Below are positions 37,320 through 46,226 of a stretch of 64,000 nucleotides of DNA, piece after piece (the stretch's first letter is position 1; each line of letters begins with the position of its first letter). This stretch comes from Lachnospiraceae bacterium (GTDB taxonomy: Bacteria > Bacillota > Clostridia > Lachnospirales > Lachnospiraceae), in contig JALENY010000032.1 in the NCBI GenBank assembly GCA_022767285.1, positions 37,388 to 101,387 on the forward strand. Reading direction: 5' to 3'. The notes under the pieces were generated by a model that saw only the letters and a program-made list of their open reading frames with translations, had not been told where the DNA came from and searched no databases. The position numbers were made by a program, and so were the translations under genes.

Positions 37320-38232
37320 TTCAGTATTCAATTTTTTTCCTCTTTCTGTAAAAGCTATCTGTTTCTTTTAATCCACAAATTAAGTTTTTTTGATAACCAG
37401 TGAATCATTTTCTTTCATAGTACTTTGTATGATTTTCTATATTTTCCCTATAATATCTCTCGCGAACTGATTGCGGCTCTTCTTCTGTTTTTCTGTGTTC
37501 CGAGCATCTTTTATAGTTCTTCCTACAGATTTCTCTACAAACCTCTATGATTTTTTCAGTACTTTTACATCTTTTTTCTTGAATCTATATTCAATCTTTA
37601 TTTTTATTCCCGACTCGTAAAGCTTTTCTTTACTTAGAAAGTTTATATAGTTTTCTTTTTATAATTTAAAGTACTGCCTTATAAAACAAATTTCTTTACA
37701 CTTATTTTATTCTTTAAATTATAGTGGTAATTATTCAATATGAGGGCCAGCTTCTATATACCTTTCTTTTTTGCCATCCTGTCATTTTTCGGATTGACAT
37801 CTGATTTTTATGACGTCTTATGGCTCTTGCTCATCTGCGATTAAAAGGTCTTTCTTGTCAGGAACTGCTATGCCTTACCACTCTCATATTGAGTTAAACT
37901 GTTGATTGGTCCCATTGGACTTTACCTCCAATCCTCCTCTTTATGTTCCTATCACACTACCAATTTGTACCTAACGAATATTTGAATTTTCTTCTATTGG
38001 ATTTCTCGTCTCCTAATAGGATTTTCAATTAATAAATTAAGGATTTGGTTTGTGTAGTAATGTGATCAGGTGTGTTTTGTTGTTGAATATATATTAGCAA
38101 ATTGGCCTGCATTTGTCAAGCTATTTTTAAGTTTTTTATGTATTTTTTTATAATTGTTTAAATTATCATAAATTGTTTCAACAATTCGTGATGTTCTGAC
38201 AGATAATTTATTTCCGTTTTTTGCTGCATTAA
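37320..38232. other. Gene-poor AT-rich stretch
   Basis: About 900 bases with no credible gene. It is very AT-rich, and the plus strand is pyrimidine-rich (many CTTT and TTTC runs), the opposite of nearby plus-strand coding DNA. A minus-strand frame of about 60 codons rich in Cys, Lys and Glu occurs near 37430-37610, with no start or ribosome site. The stretch may be decayed coding DNA or an old insertion. Confidence 0.55.
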
Positions 38233-38901
38233 CTAGCATTTCCCTGCGAAAAAATCACCATACAGAATCTGTCTCCCCGGTTCTGCCACAAAGAACTGCT
38301 CATCCCATCGGCCGCCCACCAGCTTTTCCAGGATTCGATTGCTCCCCGGCACATATTCAAGCATGCATCCGATCAGCTCCGCCTGGCTCTGCACCTTAGC
38401 CACATATTTCCTCTCATAACAGTCAAAACATCCCGTATCAATAACATCCAGATGGGAGTAATTGGCAAACCACATATCCAAAACTTCTTTTGCATCCTCC
38501 GGATCAAAATTTTCGCAGAGCTGATCAAACATGGTTTGGGGCGAAAAATAATCCGGATCCCATTCTGTCATATAAAAGTGTCCCAATTTTTTCAGATCCG
38601 GATGATAAGTATCGTCCGTATGGAGCAGAAGCGTCACACAATCATCCACCCGCGGAATGACGATTCGGCGATCAAACGACAGTTTATCCCATGCGCCGCC
38701 GCAAAAACCTGTCGCCGCCAGAACGGTATCAATTTCTTCCGGCATTTTTGATATTTCGCTCACAATATGATTTTTCATATTCTCCGGGTTTTCATGAAGA
38801 CGGCGATTCAGATAAAAAACCGGATAATCCGTTCCTTCCTTTTTTTGTGCCAGAGCCACATAGTCTGCCAATGTCTCACAAGCAAGAATTGCTGTACTCA
38901 T
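38233..38901 (-). CDS. DUF1638 family protein
   Basis: 222 aa. Starts MSTAILACETLADYV with GGAGGAG upstream and contains GFCGGAWDKLSF and VPRVDDCVTLLLHTDD, which I recognise as DUF1638-type segments. This family has no settled function, but is often found near corrinoid or UroD-type methyltransferase genes in anaerobes. It lies 94 bases downstream of the aconitase-like gene on the same strand, so co-transcription is likely. Confidence 0.75.
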   Translation of the reverse strand: MSTAILACETLADYVALAQKKEGTDYPVFYLNRRLHENPENMKNHIVSEISKMPEEIDTVLAATGFCGGAWDKLSFDRRIVIPRVDDCVTLLLHTDDTYHPDLKKLGHFYMTEWDPDYFSPQTMFDQLCENFDPEDAKEVLDMWFANYSHLDVIDTGCFDCYERKYVAKVQSQAELIGCMLEYVPGSNRILEKLVGGRWDEQFFVAEPGRQILYGDFFAGKC

Positions 38902-38995
38902 TTCGTCTCCTCCGAATTTTATCGAAACGCCCGGTGTAAGGTGTATTTTCTCAAAGTGAAAACACACCCTGTCCCGGGCGAACCTGCTTTTCACA

Positions 38996-41272
38996 TTATA
39001 CTCTATTATAATTGATCAGACATCCTTTGAGGATAATCTCTCGCTCGTCATCCGTCATCTCACCCAATCTCATATTGAACGCTTCCAGAGCACCGTCTTT
39101 TACTACATAAGCAGTGATATCTTCCGCCTTTTCTGCAACCAGATTCCGAATATCCGGCACAAAGATATAATCTCCGTTTGCAAACGGCAGATTGCCCTGG
39201 GGAATCAGGAAGGGAAGCATGCCCCAGTTGATCAGGTTGGAGCGATAACGTTTTGTGGCATACTCATTGGCAATATTTGCCCATCCGCCCAGTACTTTCT
39301 GGCAGGAAGCAGCCTGCTCACGGGCAGAACCATCACCAGGTTTTACTGCAAAAATGGTACTTCCAACACCCAGATTGCCTTTTCCGACCTCCGGGAATCT
39401 TGTATGAACCGCATCCATAACCGGTTTCATTTCCGGAAGTGCTTCTACCGGACACTGACCGGCTTCAATGACTTTCTGTGCCTTCTGAACCTCTTTTGCA
39501 CGTCCAACGTACGCCGGATCTTTTCTGGACAGAGCGAACTCAGCCAGTCCCAGCGGGTTGGAGCGATAGGAAGAAGTCTCACCGGAAGGAATCAGTTCAT
39601 CGGTTGTGGTTACCGGATCATGGATCTCAGAAACCACTTTCAGAAGCAGATTTTCCGGAAGTGCAGACATAGCCGGCCAGTCTTTGATATTCGGACCAAA
39701 CTGGATTTCCACAGAGGGATCCGCTGCGCCCTTGCTGTCAAAGACACGATTGGCGTAAATGGTCTCATCAAAATAGTACTGCTGTTTTCTGTATTCGCCG
39801 GCAAAATCTGTTGCCGGTGTCAGAATACCCTTGTTTGCTGCGGTTGCTGCGATGGAACGAGCGTCCATAAGCGCAACCGAACTGATCTGACCGTTCTGGA
39901 TCTTGGAACCTTCACGGTTCGGGAAGTTTCTGGTTGAATGACGGATGCTGAACGCATTGTTCGCCGGTGTATCGCCTGCGCCAAAGCACGGTCCGCAGAA
40001 TGCGGTTTTTACAATGGCTCCGGTAGCCAGCAGGTCTGCCAGAACACCATTTTTTGCCAGTTCCATGTAAATTGGTGTACTTGCCGGATATACACTTAAG
40101 GTAAACTCATCGCTTCCGATGCTCTGACCTCTTAAAATATCGGCAGCCTGACAGATATTTTCAAATCCACCGCCTGCACATCCTGCAATGATACCCTGAT
40201 CCACATACAGTTTTCCGTTTCTTACTTTTTTATGCAGATCGTACTCAATCTTACCATCCAGACTCACCAGCGCCTTCTTTTCCACATCGCAGAGAATATC
40301 ATCCAGATTTGCATTCAGTTCTTCGATGGTATACACGTTGCTGGGATGGAACGGCATGGCGATCATCGGTTTGATCGCACTTAAATCAACGACAACCATG
40401 CCATCGTAGTACGCCACATCACCCGGATTCAGTTCTTTGTAATCCTCCGGACGTTTGTGAATCTCGTAGAATTCCCTGATCGTGTCATCGGTTCTCCAGA
40501 TAGAGGACAGACATGTTGTCTCTGTTGTCATTACATCAATGCCAATACGGAAATCTGCACTAAGAGCAGACACACCCGGTCCCACAAATTCCATAACTTT
40601 ATTTTTTACATAACCGTTGTTGAACACTGCACCAATAATGGCCAGTGCCACGTCCTGGGGACCTACTCCCGGAACCGGAGCTCCGGTGAGATAAATGCCT
40701 ACTACGCCCGGCATGTTAATGTCATAAGTCTGGTTCAGAAGCTGTTTTACCAACTCAGGACCGCCCTCGCCCATTGCCATGGTACCAAGGGCACCATAAC
40801 GGGTATGACTGTCAGAACCGAGAATCATTTTTCCGCCGCCGGAGAGCATCTCACGGGCAAACTGATGGATAACTGCCTGATGAGGCGGCACATATACACC
40901 ACCGTACTTCTTCGCACAGGTCAGTCCAAACATATGGTCATCTTCGTTGATGGTTCCACCCACTGCACACAGAGAATTGTGACAGTTGGTCAATACGTAA
41001 GGAACCGGAAATCTTTCCAGTCCTGATGCCCTCGCTGTCTGGATGATACCCACAAAAGTAATATCATGGGATGTAAGCTTGTCAAATTTGATCTGAAGTT
41101 TTTCCATATTGCCGGAAGTATTGTGAGCTTCCAAAATGCCATAGGCAATCGTATTTTTCTTAGCCTCTTCCGGTGTAATGTTTTTTCCTGTTTTTGCAGC
41201 CACTTCAGCTGATTCAGTCACAATGTCTGTCCCGTTGACCAGATAAGCGCCTGTTTCCAGTAATTTAATCAT
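38996..41272 (-). CDS. Aconitase-family hydratase
   Basis: 758 aa. Aconitase/homoaconitase superfamily protein with three 4Fe-4S ligand Cys: one in GCAGGGFEN (about residue 374) and two in [13 protein letters not shown] (about 434-437). [18 protein letters not shown] is the conserved substrate-site segment. It is longer than leuCD-type enzymes and resembles the hydratases often annotated in Clostridia next to PucR-type regulators. Whether it acts on citrate is unknown; no other TCA gene is near. AGGAGG precedes the start, which immediately follows the regulator's stop. Confidence 0.9.
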   Translation of the reverse strand: MIKLLETGAYLVNGTDIVTESAEVAAKTGKNITPEEAKKNTIAYGILEAHNTSGNMEKLQIKFDKLTSHDITFVGIIQTARASGLERFPVPYVLTNCHNSLCAVGGTINEDDHMFGLTCAKKYGGVYVPPHQAVIHQFAREMLSGGGKMILGSDSHTRYGALGTMAMGEGGPELVKQLLNQTYDINMPGVVGIYLTGAPVPGVGPQDVALAIIGAVFNNGYVKNKVMEFVGPGVSALSADFRIGIDVMTTETTCLSSIWRTDDTIREFYEIHKRPEDYKELNPGDVAYYDGMVVVDLSAIKPMIAMPFHPSNVYTIEELNANLDDILCDVEKKALVSLDGKIEYDLHKKVRNGKLYVDQGIIAGCAGGGFENICQAADILRGQSIGSDEFTLSVYPASTPIYMELAKNGVLADLLATGAIVKTAFCGPCFGAGDTPANNAFSIRHSTRNFPNREGSKIQNGQISSVALMDARSIAATAANKGILTPATDFAGEYRKQQYYFDETIYANRVFDSKGAADPSVEIQFGPNIKDWPAMSALPENLLLKVVSEIHDPVTTTDELIPSGETSSYRSNPLGLAEFALSRKDPAYVGRAKEVQKAQKVIEAGQCPVEALPEMKPVMDAVHTRFPEVGKGNLGVGSTIFAVKPGDGSAREQAASCQKVLGGWANIANEYATKRYRSNLINWGMLPFLIPQGNLPFANGDYIFVPDIRNLVAEKAEDITAYVVKDGALEAFNMRLGEMTDDEREIILKGCLINYNRV

Positions 41273-42184
41273 TTACGTTTCCTCCTTCATGAATTTCATA
41301 TAACTAACTACCATTGTCGCGATTTTGAATGTCAGTGCATCATCAAAAACACGAATATCCAATCCTGTCATCTTCTGCAGTTTTTCCAGACGGTACACCA
41401 GGGTATTGCGATGTACGTATAATTGTCTGGCTGTCTCGGATATGTTCAGGTTGTTATCAAAAAACTTATTTATCGTTGTGACGGTCTCTTCATCAAAGGT
41501 ATCCGGAAGCTGATCCCCAAACACTTCTTCCATGAACATTTTACACAGAGGAATGGGCAGCTGGTAAATCAGTCGGCCGATTCCCAGTTTGCTGTACGGC
41601 ACAATGGAGCGGCCCACATAGAAAATACGGCCCACTTCCAGAGCCATTTTGGCTTCTTTGTAAGATCTGGACAGATCGTCCAGTTTACGGCTGGGATTAC
41701 CGTAAGAGACACAGACTTTTGTCATCATTTCTGCGTTGATCATATCGACAATCGTCTTTGCGACGTCATGCATATCCTCTTCCGTGTCATCCGGATCCAT
41801 ACTCTTTACGAGAATGATGCTGGTATCATCGACGGCAGTTATATAATCTCTCATCTGTGCTGTGTACAGATGCTTCAACAGTTCCATCGTGTCTTCATAG
41901 GACTCTCTTTCTGTCTCCACCAGAAAAACAGTTCGATTTGTTTCGATATCAATATGAAGTTTTTTTGCCCGGTTGTACATATCCACATGAAGTACATTGT
42001 CCAGCAGCAGATTTTGAATAAAGTTGACTTTATTATATTTTTCTTTGTAGGCACTTGTCAGTTGTTTGATCTGTCCCACTGCCCGATGAACGGATTCTTC
42101 ATCCTCGGTGTCCACACAAAAAGTCACACCGGTCAGATTTTTCAGATCATTTAACAGTTTTTCCAGCTCCTGGGTTTCTGCCAT
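41273..42184 (-). CDS. PucR/CdaR-like transcriptional regulator
   Basis: 303 aa. The C-terminal helix-turn-helix of the PucR/CdaR type (NISETARQLYVHRNTLVYRLEKLQKMTG, about residues 249-276) is clear. The middle part resembles a GGDEF-derived regulator domain (FVLVETERESYEDTME region and RKLDDLSRSYKEAKMALEVG). It directly abuts the hydratase gene, so it probably regulates that operon. GGAGG precedes the ATG. Effector unknown. Confidence 0.88.
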   Translation of the reverse strand: MAETQELEKLLNDLKNLTGVTFCVDTEDEESVHRAVGQIKQLTSAYKEKYNKVNFIQNLLLDNVLHVDMYNRAKKLHIDIETNRTVFLVETERESYEDTMELLKHLYTAQMRDYITAVDDTSIILVKSMDPDDTEEDMHDVAKTIVDMINAEMMTKVCVSYGNPSRKLDDLSRSYKEAKMALEVGRIFYVGRSIVPYSKLGIGRLIYQLPIPLCKMFMEEVFGDQLPDTFDEETVTTINKFFDNNLNISETARQLYVHRNTLVYRLEKLQKMTGLDIRVFDDALTFKIATMVVSYMKFMKEET

Positions 42185-42229
42185 CTCTTTTCCTCCCGAT
42201 TTGTTTTCTCCCCCGGTTAAAAAGTATTG

Positions 42230-42258
42230 AAAAAGGGTGTGCCCTAAGGCACACCCTT
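42230..42258 (-). terminator. Rho-independent terminator of the ABC ATPase gene
   Basis: AAGGGTGTGCC (42233-42243), loop CTAA, GGCACACCCTT (42248-42258): a perfect 11-base stem. On the minus strand it is followed by a T-run (complement of the A-run at 42230-42234), 26 bases after the ATPase stop. Confidence 0.92.
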
Positions 42259-42283
42259 GAGACCACTCTATTATATTAAAGCA

Positions 42284-43396
42284 TTAGTTGGTAATCGTCA
42301 ACTCTGTTTCTTTGTCAAACAGATGTACTTTTTCCATATCCAGAGCAAATTTAACATGATCGCCTGTTCTTGCAGTTGTACGCGGGTTAACACGTGCGGT
42401 CATCTGAGCGCCTGCGAAATCGAAGTACAGGAATACTTCAGCACCAAGCAGCTCGTATACTTTGATGTCGGACTCGATTACGCTGTTCGGGTTAGCTGCG
42501 ATGAATTCCGGAGCATCATGTACATCTTCCGGACGGATACCAAGAGTAACCGTTTTTCCGTCATAACCGCCATCGATAATAGCTTTTGCTTTTTTCTCCG
42601 GCAGTAATAATGTATGGTCACCAACATTAAGTTTAACTTTATTGCCTTCAACTTTAACTTTTGCATCCAGGAAGTTCATCTGCGGAGATCCGATGAATCC
42701 GGCTACAAACAGGTTGCCCGGATTGTTGTACAGGTTCTGCGGAGTATCAACCTGCTGAACGATACCGTCTTTCATAACTACGATTCTGGTACCAAGTGTC
42801 ATAGCCTCGGTCTGGTCATGTGTTACATAGATGATGGTTGCGCCCAGTCTCTCATGCAGTTTGGAGATCTCAATACGCATCTGTACACGAAGTTTTGCAT
42901 CCAGGTTTGACAGCGGCTCGTCCATAAGGAATACTTTCGGATCACGAACGATTGCACGACCCATAGCTACACGCTGTCTCTGACCACCGGAAAGAGCCTT
43001 CGGTTTACGGTCTAACAGTTTTTCCAGGTCAAGGATTTTAGCTGCTTCTTTAACCATTTTGTCGATCTGATCTTTCGGAACTTTACGAAGTTTCAGACCA
43101 AATGCCATGTTATCATAAACGGTCATATGCGGATACAGAGCGTAGTTCTGGAATACCATTGCGATATCTCTGTCTTTCGGCTCAACGTCGTTCATAACCT
43201 TGTCACCGATCTTTAATGTACCGCCGGAGATTTCTTCCAGACCAGCGATCATACGAAGTGTTGTAGATTTACCACATCCTGAAGGTCCTACGAAGATGAT
43301 AAACTCTTTATCTTCAATTTCAAGGTTAAAATCTTTAACTGCTTCAAAACCGTTCGGATAAGTTTTGTTAATGTGCTGTAATGATAAGCTTGCCAT
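42284..43396 (-). CDS. Carbohydrate ABC transporter ATPase, MalK/UgpC/MsmX type
   Basis: 370 aa. Walker A GPSGCGKST, signature LSGGQRQRVAMGRAI, Walker B VFLMDEP and a C-terminal TOBE/OB regulatory region typical of MalK relatives. It is a single gene with its own terminator and no permeases nearby, as with MsmX of Bacillus, which serves many sugar importers. It is therefore the best candidate ATPase for the ycj-like transporter at 17-20 kb. AGGAGG precedes the ATG. Confidence 0.95.
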   Translation of the reverse strand: MASLSLQHINKTYPNGFEAVKDFNLEIEDKEFIIFVGPSGCGKSTTLRMIAGLEEISGGTLKIGDKVMNDVEPKDRDIAMVFQNYALYPHMTVYDNMAFGLKLRKVPKDQIDKMVKEAAKILDLEKLLDRKPKALSGGQRQRVAMGRAIVRDPKVFLMDEPLSNLDAKLRVQMRIEISKLHERLGATIIYVTHDQTEAMTLGTRIVVMKDGIVQQVDTPQNLYNNPGNLFVAGFIGSPQMNFLDAKVKVEGNKVKLNVGDHTLLLPEKKAKAIIDGGYDGKTVTLGIRPEDVHDAPEFIAANPNSVIESDIKVYELLGAEVFLYFDFAGAQMTARVNPRTTARTGDHVKFALDMEKVHLFDKETELTITN

Positions 43397-43534
43397 TTTA
43401 ATAATTCCTCCTGAAATTTAAGTTCATTTTTTCTTTCTGTAGACAGTATACCTGAGGACTTCTTTTTCCGCCATGTGCCAACTTCACAAAGAAATTTTGA
43501 TTTTGTTGTCAGATTGACGAAAAGGCTGTTTGGA

Positions 43535-43563
43535 TTGACGAGTGGCCGATATTCTTTTATACT
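43535..43563 (+). promoter_or_regulatory. Promoter of the 88-aa conserved protein
   Basis: TTGACG (43535-43540), 17-base spacer, TATACT (43558-43563), 81 bases before the ATG. A second TTGACG occurs at 43514. Confidence 0.65.
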
Positions 43564-43643
43564 TTATAATATCACGGTCTGCGGAAGCCCGAAGCATGCG
43601 GCAATCCGCAGATATTATGCAGATTAACAGCAGGAGGTTTATT

Positions 43644-43910
43644 ATGTTTCGCATCTGGGGTAAGATCTGGAAAGACAATCGTATGATCCGGGATAAGGTA
43701 ATCTGTGATTCCACCAACAGTTCACGTACAAAGAAGGTATTTGGCGGACTGAACGATCTGTGCTATGAATTTGATCTGGAAAAGCCCATCTGGCTGGATT
43801 CCAATATCAGTGAGTTTCAGAAAACAGCAAAAACGCGATTTTATCAGGATAATTTTATTGAGACTGTTGATTTTGATTACCTGGAGCTTCAGGTCATTGA
43901 GGAAGATTAG
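43644..43910 (+). CDS. Conserved small protein of unknown function
   Basis: 88 aa, start ATG with GGAGG 6 bases upstream. It opens MFRIWGKIWKDNRMIRD and ends YLELQVIEED; I recall closely similar proteins annotated as hypothetical in many Lachnospiraceae. No membrane helix, no known motif; mixed charge. It has its own promoter and stands alone between divergent or convergent genes. An upstream in-frame extension to 43542 runs through the promoter and is rejected. Confidence 0.82.
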   Translation: MFRIWGKIWKDNRMIRDKVICDSTNSSRTKKVFGGLNDLCYEFDLEKPIWLDSNISEFQKTAKTRFYQDNFIETVDFDYLELQVIEED

Positions 43911-43938
43911 TCTCAGGAATACGAACGTATACAAAACA

Positions 43939-43989
43939 GGCACTGCACGATGCGTGCGCTCTGCCAAAAGCGCATATACCGTCAGTGCC
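43939..43989. other. Stem-loop downstream of the 88-aa gene
   Basis: GGCACTG (43939-43945) pairs with CAGTGCC (43983-43989), with an inner GCGC-containing arm. Possible terminator for the small gene, though no T-run follows. Confidence 0.4.
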
Positions 43990-44124
43990 CAAAATAATGC
44001 AATCCCATATTCAGTTTTCAAAACCGGTTTTGCCTGCAGGCGAATCTATCCTCCACTTACGAAGGTGCACCTTTTGTGTATAGACGGCCGGCATCCGCTC
44101 ATCCATATGTGCCCCTGATGTAAT

Positions 44125-44937
44125 TCAGGCCTGTCCCTGAGTTATGAATTCTCCGATCACTTCCCGCATGATATCCTCTTCCTCGTCGGACAGCATATGA
44201 GAAAACTTGTTTTCGCCGGAAGCTGCACTCTCCCGTATCCCTTTCAGCGCCCGATCCACGAGCTGGTCTTTGGAATACAGCGTCAGCGGTTTTTCTGATG
44301 CGGCTTCAGCCGCTGCTGCATTCTCCGGCCCGTTCTTTCCTGTCAGACCGTTTTTCCCGAACATTTTGCCTGCTGCAGCATTTTTTTCTGCAAAATCTCC
44401 GGCCCCCCTCGATCTGGGTGTCATCGCTGCGGCTGCCGTCTTCTTTGCCTCATTTTTTTTCATAAAAAATCTTTTTCTGGTACCATGTTCCGTCCGTTTC
44501 TTTTCTGAACGGCTCACACCCGCCGAAGCAGTCTCCGACAATACCTGCGGCTGTGCGCCAATGCCGTTCTGACGGTCAATCTGTTCAAAAAAATACTCCT
44601 GGAACAGCCTCTGACGGTCTATATAAGAGAGTAATTTTCCGAAACATAACATCACAAAAATGCTTCCGGCTCCGGTGATCAGATGCCGGATTCCCACATT
44701 GCGGATCTGTCCTGTGTAAAAAGCAGTTCCCATAGAAGCTGCTGCCACCAAAAGACATACAGTCGAAGCTGCTGCTGTGACTTTTTTGATTCTGTTTGCA
44801 GCACGCGTGTACGTTGACTTGTCCCGTATCTTTTTGCGTGAAAAAGCATTCATAAGAAGCATCACCAGGATACCGGCTGTTCCGATTCCTGCCATTGTAT
44901 AAATGAAAACGCCCATATTCATAAACTTTTGCAGCAT
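44125..44937 (-). CDS. Two-helix membrane protein with charged cytoplasmic tail
   Basis: 270 aa. The start ATG at 44935-44937 follows AAGGGGG and begins with a hydrophobic helix (about residues 7-27); a second helix pair lies at about 52-72 and 85-100. The rest is basic and low complexity (Ala, Lys, Gly) with a possible amphipathic end (SDEEEDIMREVIGEF). No family recognised. It lies 112 bases after mtnN on the same strand. A longer frame to 45174 overlaps mtnN and is a shadow. Confidence 0.7.
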   Translation of the reverse strand: MLQKFMNMGVFIYTMAGIGTAGILVMLLMNAFSRKKIRDKSTYTRAANRIKKVTAAASTVCLLVAAASMGTAFYTGQIRNVGIRHLITGAGSIFVMLCFGKLLSYIDRQRLFQEYFFEQIDRQNGIGAQPQVLSETASAGVSRSEKKRTEHGTRKRFFMKKNEAKKTAAAAMTPRSRGAGDFAEKNAAAGKMFGKNGLTGKNGPENAAAAEAASEKPLTLYSKDQLVDRALKGIRESAASGENKFSHMLSDEEEDIMREVIGEFITQGQA

Positions 44938-45049
44938 ATTTTCTACCCCCTTCGGTTTGGTAAGGCTATTATACGATGCAAAAATCCATTTGAAAATAAA
45001 ATTCGTTCGACAAATTCCGCGATCCGGGTTCAGGTAAAACCCTCTGTTT

Positions 45050-45748
45050 TTAAAGTTCTTCAACCATATTTTCCACCAGACGGACGCAGTGCTCGATGGC
45101 CTGTTTTTCAAACTCGTCATAGTCCATAACTGCGCTGTTATCGGCCTTATCCGAGATGGCACGAATGATGACAAACGGAACCTGGTTTAACCATGCCGTA
45201 TGGGCGATGGCGGCTCCTTCCATCTCCGTGCAGGATGCGTCGAAAACTTTTTTAATTTCCGCTTTCTTTTCTGCGTCTGAGATAAACTGATCGCCGGAAA
45301 CAATCACACCGGTGGATACACCAATCTCCGGGTTCACCTTCCTGCAGGTCTGAACTGCCAGAAGTACCAGACCTTCATGCGCGCGAAAGCGTGAAGTTTT
45401 CATCTGGGGGATCCACCCCTTACGGTAGCCCCATACAGTGGCATCCACATCGTGATACATCGCCTCTTTTGAGATTACGATATCTCCGATATTGATCTCA
45501 TTTTTCAGGGAGCCGGCGATTCCCGTGTTGATGATCGCTTCAACTTTATAGTCATCCACAAGAATCTGCGTGCAGATGGCAGCATTTACTTTACCCACAC
45601 CGGAGCGCACCACAATTACCTTTTTATCCTTCAAAATACCTTCACAAAACTCCATATTTGCTTTTGTGCGAACCTGAACGTCCTCCATACGCTGCTTCAA
45701 CTGGGCTACTTCAACTTCCATCGCCCCGATAATTCCAATTGCATTCAT
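45050..45748 (-). CDS. mtnN: 5'-methylthioadenosine/S-adenosylhomocysteine nucleosidase
   Basis: 232 aa. Cleaves MTA and SAH to free the sulfur compounds for recycling. Opens IGIIGAMEVEVAQL and has GVGKVNAA, NTGIAGSL and CTEMEGAAIAHTA (Glu of the ribose-binding site) and ISDKAD (catalytic Asp near 199). Full length. Start follows AGAGGTATAACAC. A shared symmetric promoter region separates it from the TSCPD gene. Confidence 0.96.
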   Translation of the reverse strand: MNAIGIIGAMEVEVAQLKQRMEDVQVRTKANMEFCEGILKDKKVIVVRSGVGKVNAAICTQILVDDYKVEAIINTGIAGSLKNEINIGDIVISKEAMYHDVDATVWGYRKGWIPQMKTSRFRAHEGLVLLAVQTCRKVNPEIGVSTGVIVSGDQFISDAEKKAEIKKVFDASCTEMEGAAIAHTAWLNQVPFVIIRAISDKADNSAVMDYDEFEKQAIEHCVRLVENMVEEL

Positions 45749-45784
45749 GTGTTATACCTCTGCTTTCCTCTTTAAAAAGACTCA

Positions 45785-45821
45785 TTGAAGTTATTGTATC
45801 ATAATGATACAATAGAGGCAA
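45785..45821. promoter_or_regulatory. Symmetric divergent promoter of mtnN and the TSCPD gene
   Basis: A 21-base perfect dyad (arms ATTGTATCAT and ATGATACAAT around A45803) carries a TACAAT -10 box on each strand. Plus: TTGAAG (45785-45790), 17 bases, TACAAT (45808-45813). Minus: TTGCCT (complement of 45816-45821), 17 bases, TACAAT (complement of 45793-45798). The two promoters overlap back to back. Confidence 0.8.
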
Positions 45822-45854
45822 TGAATCAGATTTTACAATCAGGAGGAATGAATT

Positions 45855-46091
45855 ATGGTATACAAAACAAGAGGGGTCTGCTCACAACTGATCAATTTTG
45901 AAGTTGAGGACGGTAAAATAAAGAATGTAAGCTTTGTAGGCGGCTGTAACGGCAATCTGCAGGGCATCAGCCGTCTGGTTGAAGGTATGGATGTGAAGGA
46001 GGCCATCAGCCGTCTGGAGGGGATCCGCTGCGGTTACAAGGCTACTTCCTGTCCGGATCAGCTTGCCCAGGCATTAAAACAGACACTGTAA
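45855..46091 (+). CDS. TSCPD domain protein (TIGR03905 type)
   Basis: 78 aa. MVYKTRGVCSQLINFEVEDG and the signature KATSCPDQLAQAL identify the family, found alone in many Clostridia and as a C-terminal domain of some ribonucleotide reductases. The four Cys (residues 9, 35, 56, 63 approximately) may bind a metal. AGGAGG precedes the ATG and a terminator follows the stop. Confidence 0.9.
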   Translation: MVYKTRGVCSQLINFEVEDGKIKNVSFVGGCNGNLQGISRLVEGMDVKEAISRLEGIRCGYKATSCPDQLAQALKQTL

Positions 46092-46146
46092 AACTTACGG
46101 CGTCCGGGCGGATACTCCCTGTACAGGTGCTGCCCCGAAGTCAAAA

Positions 46147-46180
46147 GGTCTGCGTACCCTGCGGTACACAGACCCTTTTT
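46147..46180 (+). terminator. Terminator of the TSCPD gene
   Basis: GGTCTGCGTACC (46147-46158) pairs with GGTACACAGACC (46163-46174) with one mismatch, followed by CTTTTT. Confidence 0.88.
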
Positions 46181-46226
46181 CATTATGCGTGTTTAAAAAG
46201 TACCTTAACTTAACATCAGACTCCGT

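Noticed and set aside
37430..37610. Possible small Cys/Lys-rich gene on the minus strand
   Set aside because: About 60 codons open but no start codon or ribosome site, and the stretch is of low complexity; kept only as part of the gene-poor region.
44938..45174. N-terminal extension of the membrane protein at 44125
   Set aside because: It overlaps mtnN in another frame and lacks a ribosome site, whereas ATG 44937 has a good one followed by a membrane helix.
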